Positions 1-7,661 of a DNA stretch of 17,552 bases are shown piece after piece (position 1 is the first letter of the stretch; each line of letters begins with the position of its first letter). This stretch comes from Alphaproteobacteria bacterium (GTDB lineage Bacteria > Pseudomonadota > Alphaproteobacteria > Micavibrionales > Micavibrionaceae). Position numbers and translations under genes: made by a program. The stretch lies in assembly GCA_021776015.1 (NCBI GenBank), contig JAJFGT010000142.1, positions 1-17,552 on the forward strand. The letters run 5' to 3'. The notes below the pieces were generated by a model. The model had not been told where the DNA came from. It saw only the letters and a list, made by a program, of their open reading frames with translations, and did not search any database.

Positions 1-83
1 GTGGTTTTTTCTTTCTTTTCTTTCCTTCCCTTTGTAAAGTGCCTGTATTATTGAACATTGTTGAAATATAGAGGACAAGATTA
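1..83 (+). promoter_or_regulatory. ppdK upstream region with polypyrimidine tract and RBS
   Basis: Positions 5-33 are an unbroken run of pyrimidines on the + strand, followed by AT-rich sequence. A Shine-Dalgarno match GAGGA at 71-75 lies 8 bases before the ppdK ATG and decides that start. I see no convincing -35/-10 pair in the 83 bases available; the promoter may lie outside the window. Any role of the pyrimidine tract is unknown. Confidence 0.5.
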
Positions 84-2789
84 ATGGCACAAAAATGGAT
101 TTACCAATTTGGAAATGGACAGGCTGACGGCGATGCTAGCCTCAAAAATTTACTTGGTGGCAAAGGCGCTAATCTTGCAGAGATGTCAGCTCTAGGATTG
201 CCTGTACCCTCTGGTTTTACTATGACGACGGAGCTTTGTACACATTACTACAAAAATAATGAAACTTACCCTGAAACTCTTAAAGATGATGTTCATCAAG
301 CTGTTAAAGCAATAGAAGCGGAGATGGGGGGTGAATTTGGAAATCCTGAACATCCATTGCTTCTTTCTGTACGCTCTGGCGCCCGTGTATCTATGCCCGG
401 GATGATGGACACAGTTCTTAACCTTGGTCTTAATGATGTAACAGTAGAAGGATTAGCCAAACAGTCTCAGGATGCACGCTTTGCATGGGATTCCTATCGC
501 CGATTTATCCAAATGTATGCAGATGTTGTAATGGGAATGTCTCATCATGATTTTGAGGAAATTTTAGCAGAACATAAAAATCGTCTGGGTCTTGAAGATG
601 ATACAGAAATAACTTCAATACAGTGGAAAGAAATTGTTGCTGAATATAAAGAGCTCGTGGAACAAGAGCTTGGCCGGTCTTTCCCAGATGATGTTCAAGA
701 ACAGCTCTGGGGAGCTATTGGTGCTGTATTTGGATCATGGAAAACACCTCGTGCTGTGACTTATCGTCGTCTTCATTCCATTCCAGAAAATTGGGGGACA
801 GCCGTTAATATTCAATCTATGGTTTTCGGAAATATGGGGAATGATTGTGCCACAGGCGTGGCCTTTACGCGTGATCCTTCAACAGGAGACAATTATTTTT
901 ATGGAGAATATTTAGTAAATGCTCAAGGAGAAGATGTAGTTGCAGGCGTTCGGACTCCACAATCTCTTACAATCAAAGGACGGGAAAAAGAAGGAAGTAA
1001 TCTCCTTTCCATGGAAGAAACACTTCCAGAAGTATTTGCACAGCTATCAGATATTCGCCTCAAACTTGAAACCCATTATAAAGATATCCAAGATATTGAG
1101 TTTACAGTTCAACAGAATAAACTCTATATGCTTCAGACTAGAACAGGAAAGCGTACGGCGGCGGCTGCTATTAAAATAGCTGTAGATATGGTTGATGAAG
1201 GGATGCTCTCTCGAGAAGAGGCTCTCCTCAGAGTTGATGCAAATGCCCTTGATCAGTTGCTTCACCCCACACTTGACCCAGATGCTTCTAGAGATGTATT
1301 GGGGAAAGGGTTGCCTGCCTCTCCTGGAGCTGCAAGTGGAAAGCTTGTCTTTACTGCAGATGATGCAGAGGCATGGGCTAAAAATGAAGAAAATGTCATT
1401 TTAGCGCGAACAGAAACCTCTCCTGAAGATATTCATGGTATGCACGCTGCGAAGGGAATTCTAACAAGTCGTGGTGGAATGACTTCTCATGCTGCTGTTG
1501 TAGCGCGTGGAATGGGCCGTGCTTGTGTAGCAGGAGCAGGATCTTTGTATATTGATTCTAAAAATAAAACCCTGACAACACAAGGACAGATTTTTAAAGA
1601 AGGAGATATCGTTACCATTGATGGTACAACAGGAGAAATTATGAAAGGGGCTGTTCCTACACTTCAGCCAAAATTATCAGGAGATTTTACAACGCTTATG
1701 GCATGGGCAGATGAAATACGTCGTATGAAGGTTCGTACAAATGCTGAAACACTACTAGATGCTGAAAATGCTTTGAAATTTGGAGCTGAAGGAATTGGGC
1801 TTTGCCGAACTGAACACATGTTTTTTGATCCAGATCGTATTCAAAAAGTACGAGAAATGATTTTTGCAGAGAATAAAGGAGGCCGTGATAAGGCTCTAAC
1901 ACATCTTTTGCCGGAACAGAGAAGTGATTTTGAAAAGCTTTTTACAATTATGCAAGGGCTTCCAGTTACGGTTCGTTTATTAGATCCCCCTTTACATGAA
2001 TTTTTACCCCATGATGAGTCTGACATTCAAAACTTTGCGCAATTATCTGGGCTTGAAGAATCTCTTGTCCAGAGACGTTTGAAAGAACTTTCAGAGTCAA
2101 ACCCAATGCTTGGGCATCGAGGATGTCGTTTGGGACTAACCTATCCAGAAATCTATGCCATGCAAGCTCGAGCCATTTTAGAGGCAGCGGTTAGTGTACA
2201 AAATAAAACAAACAAGCCCCTGACACCAGAAATTATGATTCCATTGATTGTCAGTCAAAAAGAACTCAGTATTCTTAAAAATATTATTGATGCCACAGCT
2301 GATGATGTTTTTGAAGAAACGGGTGTATCGGTTGACTACCTTGTTGGAACAATGATTGAAATTCCACGCGCAGCATTAATGGCTGACGAAATTGCTAAAG
2401 ATGCAGAATTTTTTAGTTTTGGAACAAATGACCTAACACAAACAACCTTGGGGATGAGCCGTGATGACGCCACCACTTTTCTACCATCCTATGTAGAAAA
2501 AGGTGTTTTTAGAATTGACCCCTTTGTAAGTCTTGATCAAGAGGGAGTTGGGCAATTACTTGAAATTGCTACGGAGCGTGGATTAAAAACACGCCCTGAT
2601 CTTAAATTGGGTATTTGTGGAGAGCATGGCGGAGACCCTGCTTCCATTGATTTTTGTGAAAGAATAGGCTTGAATTATGTTTCGTGTTCTCCTTTTCGTG
2701 TTCCTATCGCACGGCTTGCCGCGGCGCAGGCAACGATTCGAATGAAAAAGAATGCAACAAAGAGATCGGTTCATGCTCAAGCAGCATAA
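84..2789 (+). CDS. ppdK: Pyruvate, phosphate dikinase (PPDK)
   Basis: Cytosolic enzyme interconverting pyruvate + ATP + Pi and PEP + AMP + PPi. At 901 aa it has full family length. The N-terminal nucleotide-binding domain starts with GGKGANLAEM (25-34) and carries SVRSGARVSMPGMMDTVLNL (95-114). The swivelling phosphohistidine domain has GGMTSHAAVVARGMG (464-478), with catalytic His469 and the regulatory Thr467 two residues before it. The C-terminal PEP/pyruvate barrel has GLCRTEHMF (572-580), FGTNDLTQTTLG (779-790) and GICGEHGGDP (843-852), where Cys845 is the expected acid/base. No key residue is missing. ATG is chosen for the GAGGA 8 bases upstream. The matching regulatory kinase/phosphorylase is encoded at 5666-6556, so control by ADP/Pi-dependent Thr phosphorylation is likely (family knowledge). 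PEP synthase is excluded by the domain order and length. Confidence 0.98.
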   Translation: MAQKWIYQFGNGQADGDASLKNLLGGKGANLAEMSALGLPVPSGFTMTTELCTHYYKNNETYPETLKDDVHQAVKAIEAEMGGEFGNPEHPLLLSVRSGARVSMPGMMDTVLNLGLNDVTVEGLAKQSQDARFAWDSYRRFIQMYADVVMGMSHHDFEEILAEHKNRLGLEDDTEITSIQWKEIVAEYKELVEQELGRSFPDDVQEQLWGAIGAVFGSWKTPRAVTYRRLHSIPENWGTAVNIQSMVFGNMGNDCATGVAFTRDPSTGDNYFYGEYLVNAQGEDVVAGVRTPQSLTIKGREKEGSNLLSMEETLPEVFAQLSDIRLKLETHYKDIQDIEFTVQQNKLYMLQTRTGKRTAAAAIKIAVDMVDEGMLSREEALLRVDANALDQLLHPTLDPDASRDVLGKGLPASPGAASGKLVFTADDAEAWAKNEENVILARTETSPEDIHGMHAAKGILTSRGGMTSHAAVVARGMGRACVAGAGSLYIDSKNKTLTTQGQIFKEGDIVTIDGTTGEIMKGAVPTLQPKLSGDFTTLMAWADEIRRMKVRTNAETLLDAENALKFGAEGIGLCRTEHMFFDPDRIQKVREMIFAENKGGRDKALTHLLPEQRSDFEKLFTIMQGLPVTVRLLDPPLHEFLPHDESDIQNFAQLSGLEESLVQRRLKELSESNPMLGHRGCRLGLTYPEIYAMQARAILEAAVSVQNKTNKPLTPEIMIPLIVSQKELSILKNIIDATADDVFEETGVSVDYLVGTMIEIPRAALMADEIAKDAEFFSFGTNDLTQTTLGMSRDDATTFLPSYVEKGVFRIDPFVSLDQEGVGQLLEIATERGLKTRPDLKLGICGEHGGDPASIDFCERIGLNYVSCSPFRVPIARLAAAQATIRMKKNATKRSVHAQAA

Positions 2790-2813
2790 AGAATTCATTG
2801 GTTGAAAATGGTT

Positions 2814-2847
2814 AAAAAAATGGGCGTATAGTCTAAACTATACGCCC
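2814..2847 (-). terminator. Intrinsic terminator reading on the minus strand
   Basis: An 11-bp perfect stem (arms 2822-2832 and 2837-2847, GGGCGTATAGT and its complement, loop CTAA) is followed in the minus direction by A and then seven T (complement of 2814-2820). On the + strand the hairpin is followed by TAGTGCTTCTG with no T-run, so it is a poor terminator for ppdK. The orientation fits the minus-strand gene remnant ending at 2883. The hairpin may still protect the 3' end of the ppdK mRNA. Confidence 0.75.
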
Positions 2848-2882
2848 TAGTGCTTCTGCGTGGGGAAAACAAAACTCTTTTC

Positions 2883-2996
2883 TTAACACCCTCTTGCCAT
2901 TGTCCGTTGTTGATCTGTTGGATCTAAATGGTCTATTACCCACTGCATAAAGCCGACATTGTATCCTCTATCATATTGATCTACATGTATGTTTAA
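2883..2996 (-). pseudogene. 3' remnant of an unidentified minus-strand gene
   Basis: An open frame of 37 sense codons runs on the minus strand from just after an in-frame TGA (2997-2999) to TAA at 2883-2885. Its translation contains YDRGYNVGFMQWVIDHLDPT followed by DQQRTMARGC, which reads like the end of a genuine protein rather than AT-rich noise. No start codon with a ribosome site is present upstream; the only ATG codons are internal. A strong minus-strand terminator lies 36 bases past the stop, as expected for the end of a once-functional gene. I do not recognise the family. It could instead be a very small gene using an internal start. Confidence 0.4.
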
Positions 2997-3008
2997 TCAG
3001 CATGTAGA
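2980..3008. repeat. Inverted repeat TCTACATG / CATGTAGA
   Basis: Two 8-base arms (2980-2987 and 3001-3008) are exact complements around 13 bases. It lies at the upstream edge of the gene remnant. It could be an operator or a hairpin; nothing in the sequence decides. Confidence 0.4.
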
Positions 3009-3103
3009 CTGCTTTGCTATTAAATTAGTTAATATGCAAATGCATGTAAAACATTTATAGTAGTATATAAAAAACATATTCCTCATTGCCTGTCAATAAA
3101 AAC

Positions 3104-3132
3104 TTTACAAATATAGACAAAAACTTTATATA
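3104..3132 (+). promoter_or_regulatory. Promoter of the XRE-formyltransferase cassette
   Basis: TTTACA (3104-3109) and TATATA (3127-3132) are separated by 17 bases, close to a sigma-70 consensus. The same TTTACA-N17 pattern occurs before the rRNA operon (16105-16133). The 10-base string AAAAACTTTA occurs at 3098-3107 and again at 3119-3128, exactly 21 bases apart, so it brackets the spacer. The transcript would start near 3139, about 43 bases before the ATG. Confidence 0.55.
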
Positions 3133-3139
3133 GCGCTAT
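3130..3139. promoter_or_regulatory. Palindrome ATAGCGCTAT, candidate operator
   Basis: A perfect 10-bp palindrome overlaps the -10 box and the predicted start of transcription of the cassette. Placement over the start site is typical of repressor or autoregulator sites, and the first gene encodes a helix-turn-helix protein. Autoregulation is inferred. Confidence 0.4.
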
Positions 3140-3181
3140 CATGTAAAAAGACAAACAGACTGGATTGATGAAGTTATATCT

Positions 3182-3841
3182 ATGATAAAAGGCTATCAAA
3201 TACGAGCAGCACGGGCGATTTTAGGATGGTCTCGAGAGGATTTATCTAAGGCTTCTGGCGTCTATGTTCAAACTATTTTAAATTTTGAAAATGAAACGTC
3301 TGATCCACGACAAGAAACAATTTATAAAATGATTTCAACACTTGAAGCCCAGAATATAGAGTTTATAGAGTCTGACGGTGTTAGAAAACGACAAGAGTAC
3401 ATGAAAAGACTAAAAGGGAGTGATGGTTTTAAAGAATTCATGGAAATGGTTTATAAAGAAGCAAAAACAAATGCAGGAAATTTTTGTATATATAATGCGT
3501 CACCCTCTCAGTGGAAAAATCTTCTGAAGGATGATAAATGGCATAAAATGCATATCGAACGGATGGCAAAAATATTTGAAACCGGTAAATTAGATTTTAA
3601 AATTACATGTCCTTATGGTGATACTGACTTTATAGGGAGCAAGTATGCCGAATATCGCTGGATTACAGAGGATAAATGGAGTGAAAGATCATTTTATGTA
3701 TTTGGTCAGTATATTGCGATCTTAATTTTTCAAAATACCGAAGTAGAGATTATATTGTTTAAAGAGCAGGCATTAGCGAATACATTTTTAGAGCTCTTTA
3801 ATATTGCATGGGAAACAATAGCGGTTATTCCAAATGGTTGA
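3182..3841 (+). CDS. XRE-family regulator with TrmB/PLD-like C-terminal domain
   Basis: DNA-binding regulator of 219 aa. Residues about 4-66 match the short alphaproteobacterial XRE/Cro-C1 proteins: GYQIRAARAILGWSREDLSK, then SGVYVQTILNFE as the recognition region, then the characteristic LEAQNIEFIESDGVR linker. The rest (about 72-212) is an added domain of alternating strands and helices ending in FYVFGQYIAILIF (171-183), a short hydrophobic strand, and ANTFLELFNIAW (199-210). That ending resembles the TrmB-type C-terminal sensor/PLD-like fold without the HKD catalytic motif; this assignment is by pattern and unconfirmed. The stop overlaps the next gene by 8 bp, implying translational coupling. 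A second protein with the same architecture lies at 9919-10575. Start chosen at the first ATG; its ribosome site is weak. The ligand is unknown. Confidence 0.8.
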   Translation: MIKGYQIRAARAILGWSREDLSKASGVYVQTILNFENETSDPRQETIYKMISTLEAQNIEFIESDGVRKRQEYMKRLKGSDGFKEFMEMVYKEAKTNAGNFCIYNASPSQWKNLLKDDKWHKMHIERMAKIFETGKLDFKITCPYGDTDFIGSKYAEYRWITEDKWSERSFYVFGQYIAILIFQNTEVEIILFKEQALANTFLELFNIAWETIAVIPNG

Positions 3842-4802
3842 TAAACATATAGCTATGCAAAAAGATATAGCACTTTTTGTGTGTTATGACTCGATAGGAT
3901 TAGAGATAATAAACGGTCTTATACCTAAACTTATAGAAGGTGGATTTAATCCAATTTTATATAATGTAGGAGGTAATAAAAATAGAGATTATGTTGTAAC
4001 CCCCTTACAAAATTACGCATTTTATGACGAACATTTACTAAGAAAAGTTATTTTACCTTTTTTGGATAACGAGCCTTTAGGTATTGATTCAAAAAAATCA
4101 CTTAATTTAAGTTATAATCAGCTTGCAGAAAAATATAACCTCGAGCAGCACTATATTACAGATGTAAATGATTTTGATTTTTCTAAACCGTTGTTTGGTG
4201 CCTTATCTATACGGTTTAAACAAATATTTTCTCCTAAAACTATTTCACAAATAAAAGAGAATAGTTCATTTTTTTGGAATCTCCATGGAGGACTTTTACC
4301 TCAATATAGAGGCGTATTATCAGCCGTTTGGGCTAAGGCTAATGGTGAAAAATTTTATGGTTGGGCATTACATAAAATTGCAGATAATGGAAGCATTGAT
4401 ACAGGAGAAATCATAGCATCAAAATCTATACTTACTCTTGATAGCAATATAATACATAACTCTTATACAGCCATGGTACCAGAAAGTATTGATATGTTAT
4501 ACTCATCTGTTTTGAATGCAGAAGTGAAGAATGAAAAGGATTATGCACCTCAAAATCATTTAGAATCGCACTACTATTATTCTCCAACTGATGATGAGAT
4601 GAAAAATTTTGGTTTTACTTATTGTACGCCTGAAGTAGGATTTGAGTATTATACTTCCCGCTTTTCTGCTCCTAATACAGAAGCATTTTCAGTTTTATCT
4701 CATCAATTGACAGAGGAGATACAGCAATATGAATCTCACGGAATTATTTCTCCTATTCAATCCATAGATCTTCCTTTGGAAAAAACACGTTATTCTTTAT
4801 AG
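3834..4802 (+). CDS. Formyltransferase-fold enzyme, substrate unknown
   Basis: Protein of 322 aa with the formyl-transferase core (PurN/Fmt/sugar N-formyltransferase superfamily). FFWNLHGGLLPQYRG (146-160) supplies the Asn149 and His151 of the catalytic triad, and DNGSIDTGEI (184-193) the Asp189, so the active site looks intact. The family uses 10-formyl-tetrahydrofolate. About 145 residues precede the Asn, more than the roughly 105 in Fmt or PurN, with an extra segment around 60-115, and the C-terminal part (about 240-322) does not look like the Fmt C-terminal domain. It is therefore probably neither the housekeeping Fmt nor PurN but a specialised enzyme, perhaps acting on an amino sugar or an amino acid. 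It begins inside the end of the XRE gene (8-bp overlap); an alternative ATG at 3855 would drop seven residues, and neither start has a clear ribosome site. The region looks more AT-rich than neighbouring core genes. Confidence 0.8.
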   Translation: MVDKHIAMQKDIALFVCYDSIGLEIINGLIPKLIEGGFNPILYNVGGNKNRDYVVTPLQNYAFYDEHLLRKVILPFLDNEPLGIDSKKSLNLSYNQLAEKYNLEQHYITDVNDFDFSKPLFGALSIRFKQIFSPKTISQIKENSSFFWNLHGGLLPQYRGVLSAVWAKANGEKFYGWALHKIADNGSIDTGEIIASKSILTLDSNIIHNSYTAMVPESIDMLYSSVLNAEVKNEKDYAPQNHLESHYYYSPTDDEMKNFGFTYCTPEVGFEYYTSRFSAPNTEAFSVLSHQLTEEIQQYESHGIISPIQSIDLPLEKTRYSL

Positions 4803-4835
4803 TTAGAATAGATTTTCTAGCAGCTATAAATATCG

Positions 4836-5669
4836 TTATACTTTTTGAGTTCCAAGAATATTTTGAATGAGATCGATGTCAATATCAGGACGTAGACCGT
4901 ACCATATTTCGAACGATTTTTGAGCTTGATATAAAAGCATTCCAATTCCCGTTACAATAGGATTTCCTCGGCTTTGAGCTTCTTGTAAAAGAGGTGTCAT
5001 GAGAGGCGCATAGACTAAATCATAGACAAGGGCATCAGAAGGAAGCGTTTGGAGCGGTATGTCCAAAGAAGCTTGTCCTTTCATCCCTAGAAGCGTTGTA
5101 TTGATGAGGAGATTTGCATCTTTGAGAATCTCTTGACGATTTCCCCAGGGAAAAGCCTGTCCAGCAATGTCATCACTTATCTTTTGAGCATTCTCTAAGG
5201 TTCGATTACAGATTTTTATAATAGGCACATTTTTTTCTTTGAGTGCATAAGTGACAGCGCGAGCTGCCCCGCCGGCGCCTAAAATGATGGCTGTAGCATT
5301 TGTCCAATTAAAATCAGAGTATGTGTTTTCTAAATTCTGAGTGAATCCATAAGCATCTGTGTTTGAACCATAGAGCTTATTATTTGTCCAATGAAGTGTG
5401 TTCACAGCACCAATTTCATCGGCGGCCGTATCTAAGACATCACAAATATCTCGAATAGATTGCTTATGAGGGGTCGTCACATTAAATCCCTCATATTCTG
5501 CTGATATAAGGTCTTTGAGAGATGTATGAAGTGCATCAGGAGGAATGTCTATTGCTTCGTAGTGTCCTTGGAGCCCATATTTTTTAATCCAATAATTATG
5601 AATAAAAGGCGATCGGCTTTGTAGAATAGGGTGACCTAAAACGGCTAATTTTTTATAGGAAGAGCTCAT
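4836..5669 (-). CDS. aroE: Shikimate dehydrogenase (NADP+)
   Basis: Reduces 3-dehydroshikimate to shikimate with NADPH in the cytosol, the fourth step of the chorismate pathway. At 277 aa it has family length. Substrate domain: GHPILQSRSP (12-21), GFNVTTPHK (61-69) with catalytic Lys69, GAVNTL (87-92), SNTDAYGF (102-109) with catalytic Asp105. Cofactor domain: GAGGAARA (131-138), then NRT, INTT and YDLVYAPLMTPLL. The C-terminal helix has GMLLYQAQKSFEIW. The first arginine-less QSRSP replaces the usual HSRSP, a mild variation. The ATG overlaps the stop of the PPSR gene as ATGA and has AAGGA 6 bases upstream. In many Alphaproteobacteria maf, coaE and dnaQ also sit here; they are absent from this site. 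Confidence 0.97.
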   Translation of the reverse strand: MSSSYKKLAVLGHPILQSRSPFIHNYWIKKYGLQGHYEAIDIPPDALHTSLKDLISAEYEGFNVTTPHKQSIRDICDVLDTAADEIGAVNTLHWTNNKLYGSNTDAYGFTQNLENTYSDFNWTNATAIILGAGGAARAVTYALKEKNVPIIKICNRTLENAQKISDDIAGQAFPWGNRQEILKDANLLINTTLLGMKGQASLDIPLQTLPSDALVYDLVYAPLMTPLLQEAQSRGNPIVTGIGMLLYQAQKSFEIWYGLRPDIDIDLIQNILGTQKV

Positions 5670-6556
5670 ATTTGTCCTTCTTCTTGCTCACGTCGTTTTT
5701 TTCTTTCTACTGACCTCTTTTTTTGAAGCAATACCATGATTTCTGCGGCTGTTTCTTCAATAGAACGTCGAGTAACATCAATAACATGCCATTTGTTTTC
5801 TTTAAATAATTTATGAGCTTTTCGAATTTCATCTTCGACCTCTTCTGGATCCGTATATTTGTTTCCAGTTGTATTCTCATGGTATTCATCAACTCGCATT
5901 CGTGTAGATCGGAGCTGAATAAGACGATCTGGGGATTCTGTGAGCCCAATAAACAAGGGAGGGTTTTCTAAATGGAGAAGTTCATCAGGGAAAGAGACAT
6001 TTGGAACCAAAGGAATATTTCCGGCTTTAATGCCACGGCGTGCCAAAAAGATACAGGTTGGCGTTTTTGATGTTCGAGAAACGCCTACCAAAATGACATC
6101 AGCATCTTCCAATCCGTTTATATGTTGTCCATCATCAAAGCCAAGAGCAAAATCTATGGCATCAACTCGTTTAAAATAATCATCATTCATAACGTGCTGA
6201 AGACCAGGGACTCCTTGAACAGGTAAATTTGTATATGCAGAGAGAGCCTTTAAAAGAGGATCCATGACTGCAATGCATGGCACATCAATTTTTTCACAAT
6301 GATGACGGAGAATTTTACGCATTTTTTCATCAACAAATGTAAAAAGGACAGGACCAGGATGTTTTTCAATATTTTCAAGAACACGTGCCATTTGTCGTTC
6401 AGTTCGAATCAAAGGCCAGTAGCGTTCTTTTGGGTCAATGCCTTCGAATTGAGCTAATGCCCCTCGTGCAAGACTTTGCAAAGTTGTTCCCGTGGCATCG
6501 GAAACAAGATGAATATAAAAGCGATGTAATGGCTGTAATGTTTTTGATGATGTCAT
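5666..6556 (-). CDS. ppsR: PPDK/PEP-synthetase regulatory protein (kinase and pyrophosphorylase)
   Basis: Bifunctional regulator (PPSR/PDRP, former DUF299). It inactivates its target by ADP-dependent Thr phosphorylation next to the catalytic His and reactivates it by Pi-dependent phosphorolysis. The 296-aa protein opens with FYIHLVSDATGTTLQSLARG (13-32) and has the P-loop GVSRTSKT (158-165), both hallmarks of the family. Further conserved text includes RRGIKAGNIPLVP and LIQLRSTRM. The C-terminus ends in a charged KKRSVERKKRREQEEG tail. The in-window target is PPDK, whose Thr467 is intact, so PDRP activity is the better guess over PEP-synthetase control. AGGA lies about 9 bases before the ATG. 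It overlaps aroE by 4 bp and follows the 6600-7661 gene by 43 bp. Confidence 0.95.
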   Translation of the reverse strand: MTSSKTLQPLHRFYIHLVSDATGTTLQSLARGALAQFEGIDPKERYWPLIRTERQMARVLENIEKHPGPVLFTFVDEKMRKILRHHCEKIDVPCIAVMDPLLKALSAYTNLPVQGVPGLQHVMNDDYFKRVDAIDFALGFDDGQHINGLEDADVILVGVSRTSKTPTCIFLARRGIKAGNIPLVPNVSFPDELLHLENPPLFIGLTESPDRLIQLRSTRMRVDEYHENTTGNKYTDPEEVEDEIRKAHKLFKENKWHVIDVTRRSIEETAAEIMVLLQKKRSVERKKRREQEEGQI

Positions 6557-6599
6557 GCTGATATCCTAACATGAACATATAGTATGAAAAGATGAGATG

Positions 6600-7661
6600 T
6601 TATTCTTGGGGAAATATTTTTGCAGCCAGAGCTTTATCTCTAAAATGAGTATGTTCCAGATGAATTGTCTTACAATCATTCATAATATGAAAGAAATGTG
6701 CTTGGTTAACTTCACTTGAAATCTGACAATAATCAGGGTTATTAAGTATATTCTCAATGTGTAAGAGGTAGGACTCGCCTGTTGATAAAGAGAGACGTTC
6801 TTCGATGTCTAACGCTTTTAATCTCTCTGTTCCAAAAGAATCTGAAGTAGAATGATCTAATAGAATTTCATCCAATGTTGTAAGTGTTTGTGAATCGGTT
6901 TGATTTACACGATCTTCTTCTCTGTACCATTGATGGAATGTAGAAAGGAGCGCTCTTTGGTAAGAGAAAACGCCATTTTTATTTTGTTCGATATTTGCTT
7001 GAAAAACGAGTGCCATATCTCCAATTTCACTGCCTATAATCATACGCCATAGGTCATTTTCTCCAGAAATACGAAGTTCCCATGCAATAAGAAGTGTAAA
7101 GCTTTCAATATCAGCAGCTCTTATCTTTTCCCATTTCAAGTACTCCTCAGGAGTAAGTGTTTGGTATAAATCGCTATGACAGTCCTCATGCCATATATCT
7201 CGTAATGCTCGGATAGTATTTAAAATAAGATTGTGATGGCTGTAAGATTTTTTCATTATAGAAGGTAGGACAACAAGATTATTTTCTTCGTCTATGACAT
7301 AGGAGTCTGCTGTGTCTTTTGCAAGAGTGAGGCGCCATTGATGACTTTCAATACTCATCATCAGCGCACAGAGTGTTTCACTCTGAGAGAGAAGGGAGCA
7401 AACCCACTTTAATGAGCTATAAGTAGAAGATTGACGGGATGGAGTTTTGTATTGAATGTCAGGGTTTTGGAAGGTCTCATTCCAAAGTGATTCAAGACAT
7501 AAATTGTTTTTAATATCTTTGTCTAGCAGTATGTGCCCCTGATCTGTTCTATAGTTCTCTATGCTTGAAATTGGGCAAGAATTGTACAATGTCGCATTGT
7601 CCATCTCTGTGTGTACTTGCTTTTGAGGCAGTTTTAGGAAATTGAATAATTTCTGCTTCAT
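6600..7661 (-). CDS. Unknown protein, degenerate metallopeptidase-like paralogue A
   Basis: I do not recognise this 353-aa protein with certainty. Its middle and C-terminal half align by eye with the upstream neighbour: an acidic DEEN turn, a helix IRALRDIW (150-157), RAADIESF (181-188) followed by IAWELR (192-197), then NDLW. The layout recalls the alphaproteobacterial DUF6782-type putative metallopeptidases, in which the first helix would carry HExxH and the second an EAD/E ligand. Here the first helix has lost both His and Glu, so it should be catalytically dead. The start lies inside the end of the preceding gene, a 113-bp overlap, but a good GAGGA sits about 10 bases before this ATG and supports it; Met20 is an alternative without a ribosome site. 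No signal peptide or membrane segment is seen. Confidence 0.7.
   Translation of the reverse strand: MKQKLFNFLKLPQKQVHTEMDNATLYNSCPISSIENYRTDQGHILLDKDIKNNLCLESLWNETFQNPDIQYKTPSRQSSTYSSLKWVCSLLSQSETLCALMMSIESHQWRLTLAKDTADSYVIDEENNLVVLPSIMKKSYSHHNLILNTIRALRDIWHEDCHSDLYQTLTPEEYLKWEKIRAADIESFTLLIAWELRISGENDLWRMIIGSEIGDMALVFQANIEQNKNGVFSYQRALLSTFHQWYREEDRVNQTDSQTLTTLDEILLDHSTSDSFGTERLKALDIEERLSLSTGESYLLHIENILNNPDYCQISSEVNQAHFFHIMNDCKTIHLEHTHFRDKALAAKIFPQE

Noticed and set aside
2814..2847. Hairpin as the intrinsic terminator of ppdK
   Set aside because: On the + strand no T-run follows the stem; the T-run lies on the other side, so the terminator reads on the minus strand.
3182..4802. Toxin-antitoxin system (XRE antitoxin plus toxin)
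   Set aside because: The partner is a 322-aa protein with an intact formyltransferase triad, and the regulator carries a large second domain; neither fits known TA pairs.
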